Assembly: GCF_900187445.1 (NCBI RefSeq)
Contig: NZ_FYEB01000002.1
Span: 25,412 to 89,411, forward strand
DNA from: Pseudomonas sp. Irchel s3b2
GTDB taxonomy: Bacteria; Pseudomonadota; Gammaproteobacteria; Pseudomonadales; Pseudomonadaceae
Reading direction: 5' to 3'
DNA: 64,000 nt
Shown: positions 1 through 8,901 of the stretch, piece by piece
How the letters are laid out: every line of letters starts with the position of its first letter
How positions within the stretch are numbered: the stretch's first letter is position 1
Made by a program: the position numbers and the translations under genes
The notes under the pieces: generated by a model
The model's database searches: none
What the model was told of the DNA's origin: nothing
The model's input: the letters and a program-made list of their open reading frames with translations, nothing else

Positions 1-55
1 GATTCAGGCCCGCGGCATTAATTTGATTTGCGCCGCCGTCAGTCAGGAGAAATAG
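1..55 (+). CDS. 3' end of a gene upstream of glmS, probably a DeoR-family regulator
   Basis: The frame beginning at base 2 is open and ends at TAG 53-55, encoding a C-terminal tail that ends [10 protein letters not shown]. Only 17 residues are visible. In Pseudomonas, glmS normally follows a DeoR/GlpR-type regulator (sometimes called glmR), and the two-base spacing to the glmS ATG suggests one transcript. The family assignment rests on that remembered context, not on a domain seen here. Confidence 0.45.
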   Translation, partial: IQARGINLICAAVSQEK

Positions 56-56
56 C

Positions 57-1889
57 ATGTGTGGAATTGTCGGTGCAGTCGCAGAACGTAACGTTACCGC
101 CATCCTGCTCGAAGGCCTCAAGCGCCTGGAATACCGTGGCTATGACAGTGCCGGTGTGGCGGTGTACACCAACGATGAGAAGCTTTTGCGTACGCGTCGT
201 CCGGGCAAGGTCAGCGAGTTGGAACAAGCGCTGATCGAAGAGCCGCTGGTCGGCCGTCTGGGCATTGCCCATACCCGCTGGGCGACCCACGGCGCGCCAT
301 GTGAACGCAATGCTCACCCGCATTTTTCTGGCGATCTGGCGGTGGTGCACAACGGCATCATCGAGAACCATGAAGCCCTGCGCGAGCAACTCAAGGCGCT
401 GGGCCACGTATTCACGTCGGACACTGACACTGAAGTCATCGCGCATTTGCTGCACGAAAAACTCAAGCTTCAACCCGACCTGACAGTTGCCCTGAAAGCG
501 ACCGTGCAAGAGCTGCACGGTGCTTACGGCTTGGCGGTGATCAGCGCCCTTCAACCGGATCGCCTGGTGGCGGCTCGCAGTGGCAGCCCATTGGTGATCG
601 GTCTGGGTATGGGTGAGAACTTCCTGGCTTCCGATCAGTTGGCGCTACGTCAGGTGACCGACCGTTTCATGTACCTGGAAGAAGGCGATATCGCCGAAAT
701 TCGCCGCGACAGTGTGCAGATCTGGGATATCGATGGCGCGCTCGTCGAGCGTGAAAGCGTTCAATACCGCGACGGTGCCGAAGCGGCTGACAAGGGCGAA
801 TTCCGCCATTACATGCTCAAGGAAATTCACGAGCAACCGGTCGTAGTACAGCGCACCCTCGAAGGTCGCCTGAGCCATAACCAGGTGCTGGTCGAGGCAT
901 TCGGCCCAGGAGCTGCCGAGCTGTTCGCCAAGGTGCGCAATGTACAGATCGTCGCCTGCGGCACCAGCTATCACGCCGGCATGGTTGCCCGTTACTGGCT
1001 CGAAGAACTGGCCGGCATTCCGTGTCAGGTCGAAGTTGCCAGCGAATTCCGCTACCGCAAGGTGGTCGTACAGCCAAACACCCTGTTCGTGAGCATCTCC
1101 CAGTCAGGTGAAACTGCCGACACATTGGCCGCCCTGCGCAATGCCAAAGAGCTGGGTTTCCTTTCCAGCCTGGCGATTTGCAACGTCGGCATCAGTTCTC
1201 TTGTGCGCGAATCGGACCTGACGCTGCTGACCCAGGCCGGTCGTGAAATCGGCGTCGCCTCGACCAAAGCCTTCACCACTCAATTGGTTGGCCTGCTATT
1301 GCTGACCCTGTCCCTGGGTCAGGTTCGCGGAACGTTGGCCGAAGGCGTCGAAGCCACACTGGTCGAAGAACTGCGTCGCCTGCCGACCCGTTTGGGCGAA
1401 GCCCTGGCCATGGACAGCACCGTGGAGAAAATCGCCGAGCTGTTTGCCGAGAAGAACCACACGCTGTTCCTCGGTCGCGGCGCGCAATTCCCGGTGGCGA
1501 TGGAAGGGGCCCTCAAGCTCAAGGAAATCTCCTACATCCACGCAGAAGCCTATCCGGCGGGCGAGCTCAAACACGGTCCGTTGGCGCTTGTGGATAACGA
1601 CATGCCGGTGGTCACCGTGGCGCCGAACAACGAGTTGCTGGAGAAGCTGAAGTCCAACCTCCAGGAAGTCCGCGCGCGTGGTGGTGAGCTGATCGTCTTT
1701 GCCGACGAGCAGGCCGGCATGACCAATGGCGAAGGCACTCATGTCGTCAAGATGCCGCACATCCACGACATCCTGTCGCCGATTCTCTACACCATTCCGT
1801 TGCAGCTGCTTTCGTACTATGTCGCCGTATTGAAAGGTACTGACGTTGACCAGCCACGTAACTTGGCGAAATCGGTGACGGTGGAATAA
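57..1889 (+). CDS. glmS: Glutamine--fructose-6-phosphate aminotransferase (isomerizing)
   Basis: This enzyme makes glucosamine-6-phosphate from fructose-6-phosphate and glutamine, the first committed step toward UDP-GlcNAc for peptidoglycan and LPS. The 610-residue protein has the normal family length. It starts MCGIVGA, so Cys2 becomes the N-terminal nucleophile of the class II glutamine amidotransferase domain (about 2-220). Two SIS sugar-isomerase domains follow (about 285-420 and 455-595), with [17 protein letters not shown] and [11 protein letters not shown] motifs. The C-terminus [13 protein letters not shown] is the conserved GlmS tail. GGAG at 47-50 precedes the ATG at 57. A terminator follows directly. 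Confidence 0.98.
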   Translation: MCGIVGAVAERNVTAILLEGLKRLEYRGYDSAGVAVYTNDEKLLRTRRPGKVSELEQALIEEPLVGRLGIAHTRWATHGAPCERNAHPHFSGDLAVVHNGIIENHEALREQLKALGHVFTSDTDTEVIAHLLHEKLKLQPDLTVALKATVQELHGAYGLAVISALQPDRLVAARSGSPLVIGLGMGENFLASDQLALRQVTDRFMYLEEGDIAEIRRDSVQIWDIDGALVERESVQYRDGAEAADKGEFRHYMLKEIHEQPVVVQRTLEGRLSHNQVLVEAFGPGAAELFAKVRNVQIVACGTSYHAGMVARYWLEELAGIPCQVEVASEFRYRKVVVQPNTLFVSISQSGETADTLAALRNAKELGFLSSLAICNVGISSLVRESDLTLLTQAGREIGVASTKAFTTQLVGLLLLTLSLGQVRGTLAEGVEATLVEELRRLPTRLGEALAMDSTVEKIAELFAEKNHTLFLGRGAQFPVAMEGALKLKEISYIHAEAYPAGELKHGPLALVDNDMPVVTVAPNNELLEKLKSNLQEVRARGGELIVFADEQAGMTNGEGTHVVKMPHIHDILSPILYTIPLQLLSYYVAVLKGTDVDQPRNLAKSVTVE

Positions 1890-1925
1890 GTTATCCACAA
1901 GCAATGAAATGAAAGACCGCAGTTT
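1865..1925 (+). other. Predicted unoccupied Tn7 attachment site (attTn7)
   Basis: In gamma-proteobacteria TnsD binds the 3' end of glmS and Tn7 inserts about 25 bp past the stop codon. Here the stop is TAA at 1887-1889, so insertion would fall near 1914, at the left arm of the glmS terminator. The glmS tail is intact and the next gene follows 73 bp later with no Tn7 end or transposase gene, so the site looks empty. Confidence 0.6.
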
Positions 1926-1945
1926 TGGCTGCGGTCTTTTTTTTT
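1912..1945 (+). terminator. Rho-independent terminator of glmS
   Basis: AAAGACCGCAG (1912-1922) pairs perfectly with CTGCGGTCTTT (1929-1939) around a six-base loop, followed by a run of T. It lies 22 bp after the glmS stop and also sits just past the end of the convergent lipid operon. Confidence 0.93.
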
Positions 1946-1962
1946 GAGGAAGGTCAGCTATT

Positions 1963-2895
1963 TCAAGTCCACCAATACCGTACAAGATGAAAGAAGATCG
2001 GCGCCGCAAAACACACTGAATCCAGCCGATCCAGCATCCCGCCGTGGCCTTCGATCATGTGTCCCCAATCCTTCACGCCGCGATCACGCTTGATTGCCGA
2101 CATCACGATGCCGCCGGCAAAGCCCAGCAGGTTGATCAGCAGCGCAATCAAGAACGACTGCCACGGGCTGAAGGGTGTGGTCCACCACAAGGCTGCACCA
2201 ATCAGCGAGGACAGCAAAACGCCGCCGACAAAGCCTTCAACGGTTTTCGACGGTGACAGAGTGGGCGCGATTTTGCGTTTGCCGAACAACTTTCCGCATA
2301 CGTACTGCAGCACGTCCGACAACTGCACCACGATCACCAGATACGCGATCAGCAGCAGGTTGCGGCCTTCATAACCGACGATGTCCAGGGTCAGCAGGGC
2401 GGGCACGAACGACACGCAGAACACCGCGATCATCAAGCCCCATTGCACTTTCGACGCCCGCTCAAGGAAGTGCGTGCTGTCGCCGCCGAGAGACGCAAGA
2501 ATCGGCAGCAGCAAAAACACGTACACCGGAATAAAGATCGAGAACAATCCGTACCAATCGGAATAGATCAGCAGATATTGCAGCGGCAATGCCAGGTAAA
2601 ACGCTGCCACCAGCGCCGGGTAGTCGCTGCGTCGAGTGGGCATGAGGGTAAGGAATTCGCGTAGCGCATAGAACGATACTGCGTAAAACAGCAGGATCAC
2701 CGCGCCGGTGCCCAGCCAAAAAGCGATGCCGATCACCACCACCATCACCCACCAGGCGTTGATGCGGGCGTTGAGGTTTTCGATGACTGCATTGGGCGTG
2801 CCCCGGGTGCGCAGTTTGAGGATCAGGCCAATCAGTGAGGCCAGCACCAGAATCATGCCGATCCCGCCGAACAGCATCAGGGTTTGTCTATCCAT
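1963..2895 (-). CDS. ynbB: CdsA-family phosphatidate cytidylyltransferase (YnbB-like)
   Basis: Members of this family make CDP-diacylglycerol from phosphatidate and CTP at the inner membrane. The 310-residue protein has about eight hydrophobic segments. Near the C-terminus it carries the CDP-diglyceride synthase signature: SAIKRDRGVKDWG followed by EGHGGMLDRLDS. It is the last gene of a minus-strand operon that resembles E. coli ynbABCD, where YnbB is a second CdsA paralogue. Its ATG lies one base after the stop of the acyltransferase gene, so translation is probably coupled. It is unlikely to be the essential CdsA, which normally sits beside dxr and uppS. Its true acceptor lipid is unknown. 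Confidence 0.85.
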   Translation of the reverse strand: MDRQTLMLFGGIGMILVLASLIGLILKLRTRGTPNAVIENLNARINAWWVMVVVIGIAFWLGTGAVILLFYAVSFYALREFLTLMPTRRSDYPALVAAFYLALPLQYLLIYSDWYGLFSIFIPVYVFLLLPILASLGGDSTHFLERASKVQWGLMIAVFCVSFVPALLTLDIVGYEGRNLLLIAYLVIVVQLSDVLQYVCGKLFGKRKIAPTLSPSKTVEGFVGGVLLSSLIGAALWWTTPFSPWQSFLIALLINLLGFAGGIVMSAIKRDRGVKDWGHMIEGHGGMLDRLDSVCFAAPIFFHLVRYWWT

Positions 2896-2896
2896 G

Positions 2897-3517
2897 TCAG
2901 GAATGCTCCGGGGCGAGGGCCAGCAGTGCGTCGCGGCTGCGTGAAAGGAACAGCTCTTTGCTTTCGCCTTCAGTCAGTTGCAGGGGCGCGCCGAAACTGG
3001 TGGTACACAGCAGCGGCAGTGGCAGCACTCGGCCCTTGGGCATGACCCGGTTGAGGTTGGCGATCCACACCGGAATCACTTGGGCCTGTGGGTAACGTTT
3101 TGCCAAGTGATACAGGCCGCTTTTGAACGGCAGCAAACCCTCTTCCAGATTGCGCGTGCCTTCGGGAAAGATGATCAACGAATCACCGTTCTCCAGAGCG
3201 TCGAGCATGGGCTGCAACGGGTTATCCACAGGGTCCTTGCGCTCGCGATCGATCAGCACGCCGTTGAACACCCGGCTGATGATGTAACGGCGTAAGGCGC
3301 TCTTGTTCCAGTAGTCACTGCCGGCCACCGGTCGCGTAAGTTTGCGCAGGGCGGAAGGGAGTGAGGCCCAGAGCAGCACGAAGTCGCCGTGGCTGCTGTG
3401 ATTGGCAAAATAAATGCGCTGCACGGGTTCCGGCGCGCAACCCATCCACAGGCTGCGGGCGCCAGTAACGGTTCGGGCCATGGAGGTGATGAGGAAGGCG
3501 ACCACAGGTTCGAACAT
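2897..3517 (-). CDS. PlsC-like lysophospholipid acyltransferase
   Basis: This is a 1-acyl-sn-glycerol-3-phosphate acyltransferase-type protein of 206 residues. It has the catalytic HX4D motif as NHSSHGD (about residues 42-48) and the substrate-binding FPEGTRN motif. The N-terminal stretch MFEPVVAFLITSMAR is a likely membrane anchor. An upstream ATG at 3550 would overlap the preceding gene's stop at 3529-3531, so I chose 3517, which leaves 11 bases. It has no counterpart in the E. coli ynb operon as I remember it. Placed before the CdsA-like gene, it could supply phosphatidate for CDP-diacylglycerol synthesis, which is an inference. Confidence 0.85.
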   Translation of the reverse strand: MFEPVVAFLITSMARTVTGARSLWMGCAPEPVQRIYFANHSSHGDFVLLWASLPSALRKLTRPVAGSDYWNKSALRRYIISRVFNGVLIDRERKDPVDNPLQPMLDALENGDSLIIFPEGTRNLEEGLLPFKSGLYHLAKRYPQAQVIPVWIANLNRVMPKGRVLPLPLLCTTSFGAPLQLTEGESKELFLSRSRDALLALAPEHS

Positions 3518-3528
3518 TAACGATTTCC

Positions 3529-3984
3529 TTATCCAGCGAAGGGCAGCCAAGGGCTGGCCAGAATGACAGCCAATGGTGGCAGCACTTGGGCGGCCAGCAG
3601 GACAGCCTGTTTGCGCAGCAGTTTAAGTCCCCCGCGCTGACGTTCGGTCCAGGGCCGGCCGGCACGGTTGGCCGGTTGCAGGCCGAGGTTTTGCAGGGCC
3701 TGGTCGAGGGCTTGAGTGCGGTCTGACAAAGCGTCAGCGTCGCGGGCCATCAGGGTAAAGAGGTCAGCGTCGAAGGCCACCCGCAGCGCCCAGTATTTTT
3801 GCCATAGCCCGAGGATGATCAGCCAGGCGCTGAGGATCAAGAACGGCGCAGCCGGGGTGATCAGCAGCAGTTGCAGCAGGCCAAACAACACACCCAGCAA
3901 GGTCAGCCCTGTGGATAACTGATCGAGAGTGCGGCCCCGGCGCAGCAGGCTGGCGACCACGTGCAGTTCCATATCAACCGGCAT
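3529..3984 (-). CDS. Small membrane protein of the lipid operon, function unknown
   Basis: The 151-residue protein has two or three hydrophobic segments: about 27-57, which contains two helices separated by a proline-containing turn, and about 126-150. A charged, largely helical middle lies between them. I recognise no catalytic motif. ATG 3984 is preceded by GGAG at eight bases and overlaps the end of the PAP2/phosphatase gene by 11 bases. The second ATG at 3972 lies one base past that gene's stop and is an alternative. Its place between a lipid phosphatase and a lipid acyltransferase suggests an accessory subunit or a flippase-like role, but nothing in the sequence proves either. Confidence 0.7.
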   Translation of the reverse strand: MPVDMELHVVASLLRRGRTLDQLSTGLTLLGVLFGLLQLLLITPAAPFLILSAWLIILGLWQKYWALRVAFDADLFTLMARDADALSDRTQALDQALQNLGLQPANRAGRPWTERQRGGLKLLRKQAVLLAAQVLPPLAVILASPWLPFAG

Positions 3985-5284
3985 AGGCGTTCTCCAGGGC
4001 TTGGCGATGGGCCGGATGCAGCACCACTTGCGGGCGTGCGGCCTGGATCATCGCCACGGCGGCATCGACAGTGGCCGCTCGACCGCTGTGCAGCAACCAG
4101 GCCGCGATAGCAGTGGCGCTGCGTGAATAACCCAAAGCGCAGCAGACCAGCAGTGGACCTTGCTGGCGCAGGTGCTCAATGGCCTGGGCGGCGGCGAGGC
4201 ATTGCTCAGCGCTGGGCGTGGTCAGGTCGAGTATCGGAACGCTTTGATAGGCGCGGCCTCTCGGGTTGAGCGGCAGCTCAGCGCATAGATCAACCACTGC
4301 TTTGAACGGCGCCAACTGATCAGCATTGGGGAGCCTGCCAAGCCAAACGTTATCCACGACCTCATTGGGCTGCGGATGTTTGCGGGTCCAAAGCCGTGAA
4401 TTGATCCACGCCGCGGCCACGTAAGGTGCAAATAACCAACGGGCGGCCGGGCTAAGGCGGCCGTCGGCGCGTTTCTGAAACCCGGCGGCGTCCAGCAGCA
4501 TGTAGTTGAGCGCCACCAACAGCAACGCCACGGCGGGCCAGATCAGCCACAGCCATCCGCCGCCCAGGCCAAAGGCTGGAATGGCGAATATCGCCGCACC
4601 GATACCATAACGCAGGGCCAGGCGCCAGCGTTTCGGATCCTTGGCCAACCGCAGGCTACTCAAGGGGCTGGGCCGATCCAGTGGCCACAACCACACGCAC
4701 AGCCAGCCGGCGAGGGCGCCTGTGGGTAAGTCGATAAAGTGATGTTGATAAGTGGTCAGCACCGAAATCCCGATCAATGCGAACCAGCCGTGCACCAGCC
4801 AGCGCCACAGGCCTTGCGTGTGCCGTTGGTACATCACCCACAAAATCACCAGCAGAGCGATGTGCAGCGACGGCGCCTGATTGAACGGCTTGTCGAACCC
4901 GGCCAGCACCGCGAACAGCCAGCCGAACACTCCGTCCAGTTCAGGCCGTTCGAAGGTGAAGCGCAGCGGCCATAACAGGAAACAACTGACTGAGATCACT
5001 TGAGCACTCAGCAGGCGCAAGGCATGGCGCTTGAGTTCATGGCGACTATCGGGCAGCAGCAGCGAAAAACCGTACAGCAGATCAATCGTCCAGTAGGGGA
5101 CGATGGTCCAGGCCCAGAAGGGCATGGCGGTTTCCCAATCGAAAACGAAGGTGTCGACATCGCTGCGCTGGGCCGTGACCCACGTGGCAAAGCCGTAGCT
5201 GGCGAAAAACAGCGGCGCCAGCACCAGCAACCAGAGCACGGCGGGTTTCAGCAAACCCGGCTCTCTCGGGGCAGCCCCCATCAT
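3974..5284 (-). CDS. ynbD: PAP2 lipid phosphatase fused to a dual-specificity phosphatase (YnbD-like)
   Basis: The 436-residue protein has six or so membrane segments in its first 300 residues. These contain PAP2-type motifs, QAPSLHIA (a PSGH variant) and TYQHHFIDLPTGALAG (the His/Asp motif). The last 150 residues are soluble and carry a dual-specificity phosphatase CX5R loop, CALGYSRSA, preceded by Cys rather than the usual His. This two-domain layout matches E. coli YnbD. The start ATG at 5284 overlaps the stop of the previous gene (ATGA). A longer frame to 5323 exists but runs into that gene. Likely role: dephosphorylating a phosphoryl head group such as a phosphatidyl-polyol phosphate. 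Confidence 0.85.
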   Translation of the reverse strand: MMGAAPREPGLLKPAVLWLLVLAPLFFASYGFATWVTAQRSDVDTFVFDWETAMPFWAWTIVPYWTIDLLYGFSLLLPDSRHELKRHALRLLSAQVISVSCFLLWPLRFTFERPELDGVFGWLFAVLAGFDKPFNQAPSLHIALLVILWVMYQRHTQGLWRWLVHGWFALIGISVLTTYQHHFIDLPTGALAGWLCVWLWPLDRPSPLSSLRLAKDPKRWRLALRYGIGAAIFAIPAFGLGGGWLWLIWPAVALLLVALNYMLLDAAGFQKRADGRLSPAARWLFAPYVAAAWINSRLWTRKHPQPNEVVDNVWLGRLPNADQLAPFKAVVDLCAELPLNPRGRAYQSVPILDLTTPSAEQCLAAAQAIEHLRQQGPLLVCCALGYSRSATAIAAWLLHSGRAATVDAAVAMIQAARPQVVLHPAHRQALENAYAG

Positions 5285-7038
5285 TGCACCCGTTGCGCGA
5301 GGGACACGGTGAAGATCCCCCATTCATCCACTCGCTGGGTGATTTTACGAAAACCCGCTGCTTCTACCAGTTGATCCATTTCCGCCTGGCTGCGCCGACG
5401 CATTACCCAAGCCTGGCCTTGACGGTGACTGGTGAGGGCGCGGGCAATCAGTTCCAGCTGCGGGTGCCAGGGCTGACCGGTGTAGACCAGATAGCCACCG
5501 GGCTCCACGGCCTCGGCCAGGCCCGCCAAAGAGCCGCCGACCAGTGCATTGTCGGCAAACAGTTCATACAACCCGGACACCACCGCCAGTGTCGGCTTTG
5601 GGTCCAGTGCCGCCAGGTCGGCGCGGTCGAACGCGTCGCCTTTCACGAACTGCGCGATGTCTCCAAGGCCTTTATCGCGAATCAGCGCACCACCGTCACG
5701 GACATTAATGTCGCTGTAATCGCGCAACAGTATCGATTCCGGTAGCGGGCTGACGCCCTGCAAGGCTTCGAGAATGTAGCGGCCGTGACCGGCGGCGATG
5801 TCGACAATGCGCACCGGTCGGCCTTCTTCGCGCAGTTTGGCCATGGTCAGGCGCAGCAGTTCTTCGACGTTGAGTTTGCGCTGGCGAATGCCGCGCCAGC
5901 CGATGGAATTCAGGTAGTTCTGATCAATCATCCGCCCGAGCCCGCCCTTGCCGGTGGGCTGGTTGCGGTACACGTAGTCCAGGGTGCTGCCGGAGTCGAA
6001 ACCGGTGTCGAAACCCAGTTTCACCCCATCTGACAGTCGGCTGCCCAAGCGCATGCTGGCGCGGGTCATGCGCCAGTACAGGTCACGCAACGAGTTGCGC
6101 GGCAGCGGGGCGGCGAGGGATTCGGATTCGGCGCAGGTCAGGCCGATTCTGTCGGCATCGAGCAACGAGGCGCGGTCCAGCGGGTATTCAAAGTTTTGCA
6201 GGATAAAGCGTTTGGCACTGGCTACGGCCACGGCGCGATCACGTTCCCCAAGCGTGTCGTGGAAGAAGCCCGGGAGAATGTGTTTTTCCTTTTTCAGGCT
6301 GCCCAGGCGTTCGAAAAACTGTTCCTGGGGTTTGCGGTGGACCACAAAATCCGAGCCGGAAATCAGCAACTGGGTCGGCACCTGTATCGCCTGCGCATCG
6401 GCCACAACACGGTCGGCGGCTTCATACAAGCCGAGTAGCACATTCACCGAAATCGCCTTGGTGATCAGCGGATCGCTGTCGTAGGAGGCGACGCGTTCCG
6501 GGTCGTGGCTGAGGAACTTGGCCTTGACGTAGCTGTTGACGAAAAAGTTGCCGCGAAACTTGCGCATCAGCGCCAGACCCGGACGGGCGCAAGGTACGTA
6601 GAGCTTGACCTTGAATGCGGGCGACGCGAGCACCAGCGAGCGGATGCGCGGTGCATAGTCGTGGACCCAGGTCGAGGCAATCACCGCGCCGACGCTCTGG
6701 GCGATCACGGCCATGTTCTCTTCGTCGATCTGGTGGGTCGCGTTCAGGTGATCGCAAAAGGTCTGCACGTCACGCACGCTGGTGGCGAAACTTGGGCTGT
6801 CACCGCGAGCTCCCGGCGACTGACCATGGCCGCGCGCGTCCCAGGCAAAGAAGTCGAACGCTGGCAGGTCTAGTTCATCCACCAAGTGGGCGATGCGCCC
6901 CGAATGTTCATGGCCGCGATGAAACAGCAGCACTGCCTTGCGCGGTTCGCCCGGATTACCCGCCGTGGCCGGCCAATGGCGGTAGAACAGCTCAACGCCG
7001 TCGTGGGTAGTGAAGGTCTGATTCTGAGTTTCACGCAT
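5281..7038 (-). CDS. ynbC: Alpha/beta-hydrolase fused to SAM-dependent methyltransferase (YnbC-like)
   Basis: The 585-residue fusion protein equals the length I remember for E. coli YnbC. Residues 1-290 are a monoacylglycerol lipase-like alpha/beta hydrolase with a nucleophile elbow AQSVGA (AxSxG in place of GxSxG). Residues 310-585 are a class I methyltransferase with the SAM loop VDIAAGHGR. ATG 7038 has AAGGAAAG at a good distance. The neighbours on both sides make phospholipid precursors, so a lipid head group or acyl glycerol is a sensible substrate, but the reaction is unproven. Confidence 0.88.
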   Translation of the reverse strand: MRETQNQTFTTHDGVELFYRHWPATAGNPGEPRKAVLLFHRGHEHSGRIAHLVDELDLPAFDFFAWDARGHGQSPGARGDSPSFATSVRDVQTFCDHLNATHQIDEENMAVIAQSVGAVIASTWVHDYAPRIRSLVLASPAFKVKLYVPCARPGLALMRKFRGNFFVNSYVKAKFLSHDPERVASYDSDPLITKAISVNVLLGLYEAADRVVADAQAIQVPTQLLISGSDFVVHRKPQEQFFERLGSLKKEKHILPGFFHDTLGERDRAVAVASAKRFILQNFEYPLDRASLLDADRIGLTCAESESLAAPLPRNSLRDLYWRMTRASMRLGSRLSDGVKLGFDTGFDSGSTLDYVYRNQPTGKGGLGRMIDQNYLNSIGWRGIRQRKLNVEELLRLTMAKLREEGRPVRIVDIAAGHGRYILEALQGVSPLPESILLRDYSDINVRDGGALIRDKGLGDIAQFVKGDAFDRADLAALDPKPTLAVVSGLYELFADNALVGGSLAGLAEAVEPGGYLVYTGQPWHPQLELIARALTSHRQGQAWVMRRRSQAEMDQLVEAAGFRKITQRVDEWGIFTVSLAQRVQ

Positions 7039-7077
7039 TGCACTTTCCTTATGCTTGGGGAGCCTTACGCTGAGGCC

Positions 7078-7701
7078 TTATGCCGAGGGAGCGTTTTCCT
7101 GCACTTCTTTCAGGCCCAGACGGACCCGGTTGACCAAGGTGTAAGCCAGCAGGACGGCGACCACCGCAAACACAACGTTAATCCACAACGCGTTGATCCA
7201 GCCGATGGCAATGCCGGTGGCCAAGACGCCCAATACAAACGCGCGATCGCTCTTGCCCATCGGGCCGTCATAACGCCGCGATGCGCCGACCATCGGCCCG
7301 AGGACGCCACTGTACTCGCTGAACAATGCCAGCAGCGTGACCAACAGCACAATCAACACACTCACGTCGGGAATCAGGGCAAAAGGCAGGATCAGCGCGC
7401 TGTCGGCAACAATATCGCACAGCTCATTAAGGTAGGCGCCGAGGCGCGACTGCTGGCCGAATTCCCGGGCCAGCATGCCGTCGATGGCATTCAGCGCCAT
7501 CCGCAGGATCATCCACACGGGAATCAGCAGAAATACCCACAGGTGATTGGCGAAACAGGCAATCCCGATGCCCGTCACGACCGAAATGATGCCGGCCAGC
7601 ACGGTGATTTGATTGGCGGTGGTGCCGTTATCGAACAATCGCTGAACCAGCGGTCGCAACAGATTCTGGAAGGCGGGTTTAAGTTGATAGATGGAGGGCA
7701 T
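7078..7701 (-). CDS. ynbA: CDP-alcohol phosphatidyltransferase-like protein (YnbA-like)
   Basis: Proteins of this fold transfer a phosphatidyl group from CDP-diacylglycerol to an alcohol. The 207-residue protein has about six membrane segments. The family motif is present but altered: the usual DxxDGxxAR(x8)GxxxDxxxD reads N71-AI-D74-G75-ML-A78-R79, then G88-AYL-N92-ELC-D96. Two of the four motif aspartates, both metal ligands in the family, are therefore Asn. I recall E. coli YnbA having the same Asn positions, so this may mark the subfamily. It is the first gene of the operon, 39 bp before ynbC, and diverges from a LysR regulator gene. Confidence 0.85.
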   Translation of the reverse strand: MPSIYQLKPAFQNLLRPLVQRLFDNGTTANQITVLAGIISVVTGIGIACFANHLWVFLLIPVWMILRMALNAIDGMLAREFGQQSRLGAYLNELCDIVADSALILPFALIPDVSVLIVLLVTLLALFSEYSGVLGPMVGASRRYDGPMGKSDRAFVLGVLATGIAIGWINALWINVVFAVVAVLLAYTLVNRVRLGLKEVQENAPSA

Positions 7702-7860
7702 CTGGATACGGTCTCAGCAATTGAAAGCGTGAACGTTCAGGGTTATACGTCACAATAATCAGAATGCCAGTAAAACTGCACGGCTCATCCTCTTCCAGCG
7801 ATATCCAGGTCCAATCGGGAACTGTCGGCCTCGCGTTTTTCAGTGCTCAGGAGTTAATCC

Positions 7861-8763
7861 ATGGACCGCTTCCAGGAAATGCAAGTCTTCGCCGCCGTCG
7901 CTCAAGAGCAAGGCTTCTCGGCGGCGGCGCGGCGTTTGGGGATGTCGGCGGCCAGCGTCACTCGGGCAGTGGCGGCGTTGGAAAAACGCATCGGCACCCA
8001 ATTGCTGACGCGTACCACCCGCAGCGTGCATTTGAGCGAGGCGGGTCAGCGTTATCTGGAGGACTGTCGGAGAATTCTCACCGAGGTGCAGGAAGCGGAG
8101 GATTCTGCGGCGGGCAGCCATGCCCAACCCCGTGGGCAACTGACGATCACGGCGCCGGTATTGTTCGGTGATTTGTTCGTTACGCCGGTCATGGTCGGTT
8201 ACTTGTCTCAATTCCCTGAAGTCAGCATCAACGCTCTACTGGTCGATCGGGTAGTGAGCATGGTCGAGGAGGGCATCGATGTGGCTGTGCGCATCGGTGA
8301 GTTGCCTGACAGCAATCAGCATGCAATTCGTGTGGGCGAAGTGCGGCGGGTGATCTGTGCTTCCCCTGGATTCCTGACTGACCATGGTCGGCCCCGGCAT
8401 CCTGCAGAGTTGAGCGCAACCCCGATCATCGCTACCTCGTCTATCGGGCAGCACAGAAGCTGGCCGTTCCTTGACGGGGGAGAGCCGATCAGCATTCGTC
8501 TGGAACCGCGTCTTGTGGTCACCGCCAATCAGGCGGCTATTACTGCCGCCTCGATAGGACTGGGACTGACCCGAGTCCTTTCGTATCAAGTGGCGAGCAA
8601 AGTCGCCGCCGGTGAGCTGGAAATTGTTCTGGCTGACTTCGAATTGCCGCCATTACCCATTCATGTGGTCTACCAGGGTGGGCGCAAAGCCCCGGTGCGG
8701 GTCCGTAGTTTTGTGGACTTCGCGGTGAAGGTGCTGCGCGAACACCCGGCCCTGCACGGCTGA
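7861..8763 (+). CDS. LysR-family transcriptional regulator
   Basis: The 300-residue length is normal for the family. Residues 1-60 form the winged helix-turn-helix (AAARRLGMSAASVTRAVAALEKRIGTQ is split across the helices), and about 90-295 form the periplasmic-binding-protein-like effector domain. CAGGAG lies about ten bases before the ATG. It diverges from ynbA and is followed by a GST-like gene on the same strand, with a long palindrome directly after the stop codon. It could regulate either neighbour. The effector cannot be read from sequence. Confidence 0.93.
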   Translation: MDRFQEMQVFAAVAQEQGFSAAARRLGMSAASVTRAVAALEKRIGTQLLTRTTRSVHLSEAGQRYLEDCRRILTEVQEAEDSAAGSHAQPRGQLTITAPVLFGDLFVTPVMVGYLSQFPEVSINALLVDRVVSMVEEGIDVAVRIGELPDSNQHAIRVGEVRRVICASPGFLTDHGRPRHPAELSATPIIATSSIGQHRSWPFLDGGEPISIRLEPRLVVTANQAAITAASIGLGLTRVLSYQVASKVAAGELEIVLADFELPPLPIHVVYQGGRKAPVRVRSFVDFAVKVLREHPALHG

Positions 8764-8767
8764 AGGG

Positions 8768-8788
8768 TTATTTCACCGGGTGAAATAA
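8768..8788. promoter_or_regulatory. Perfect 21-bp palindrome, possible operator of the GST-like gene
   Basis: TTATTTCACC, a central G, then GGTGAAATAA form a perfect inverted repeat five bases after the LysR gene stop and about 113 bp before the GST-like start. There is no following T run, so a simple terminator is less likely. The core TTTCACC-N-GGTGAAA has the dyad form bound by LysR-type regulators. Confidence 0.5.
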
Positions 8789-8901
8789 TGGATTGCGTTT
8801 GCTGGTTATTCTGTTGTTTTGGTGGTGGGTGGAAGATAGCCCCCATCGGCGCTGATCTCTCCTGAACGGCGCCACTAACCAGCTAACCAGCGGAGTCGAC
8901 C

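Noticed and set aside
39..554. Long minus-strand open frame opposite glmS
   Set aside because: It lies wholly inside glmS in the antisense direction, has no recognisable domain, and is explained by GC-rich codon use. The same holds for the many other long antisense frames in this window.
1891..3918. Cluster of three DnaA boxes as an origin
   Set aside because: They are spread over 2 kb, one in an intergenic space and two inside genes, with no AT-rich unwinding region. This is not an oriC.
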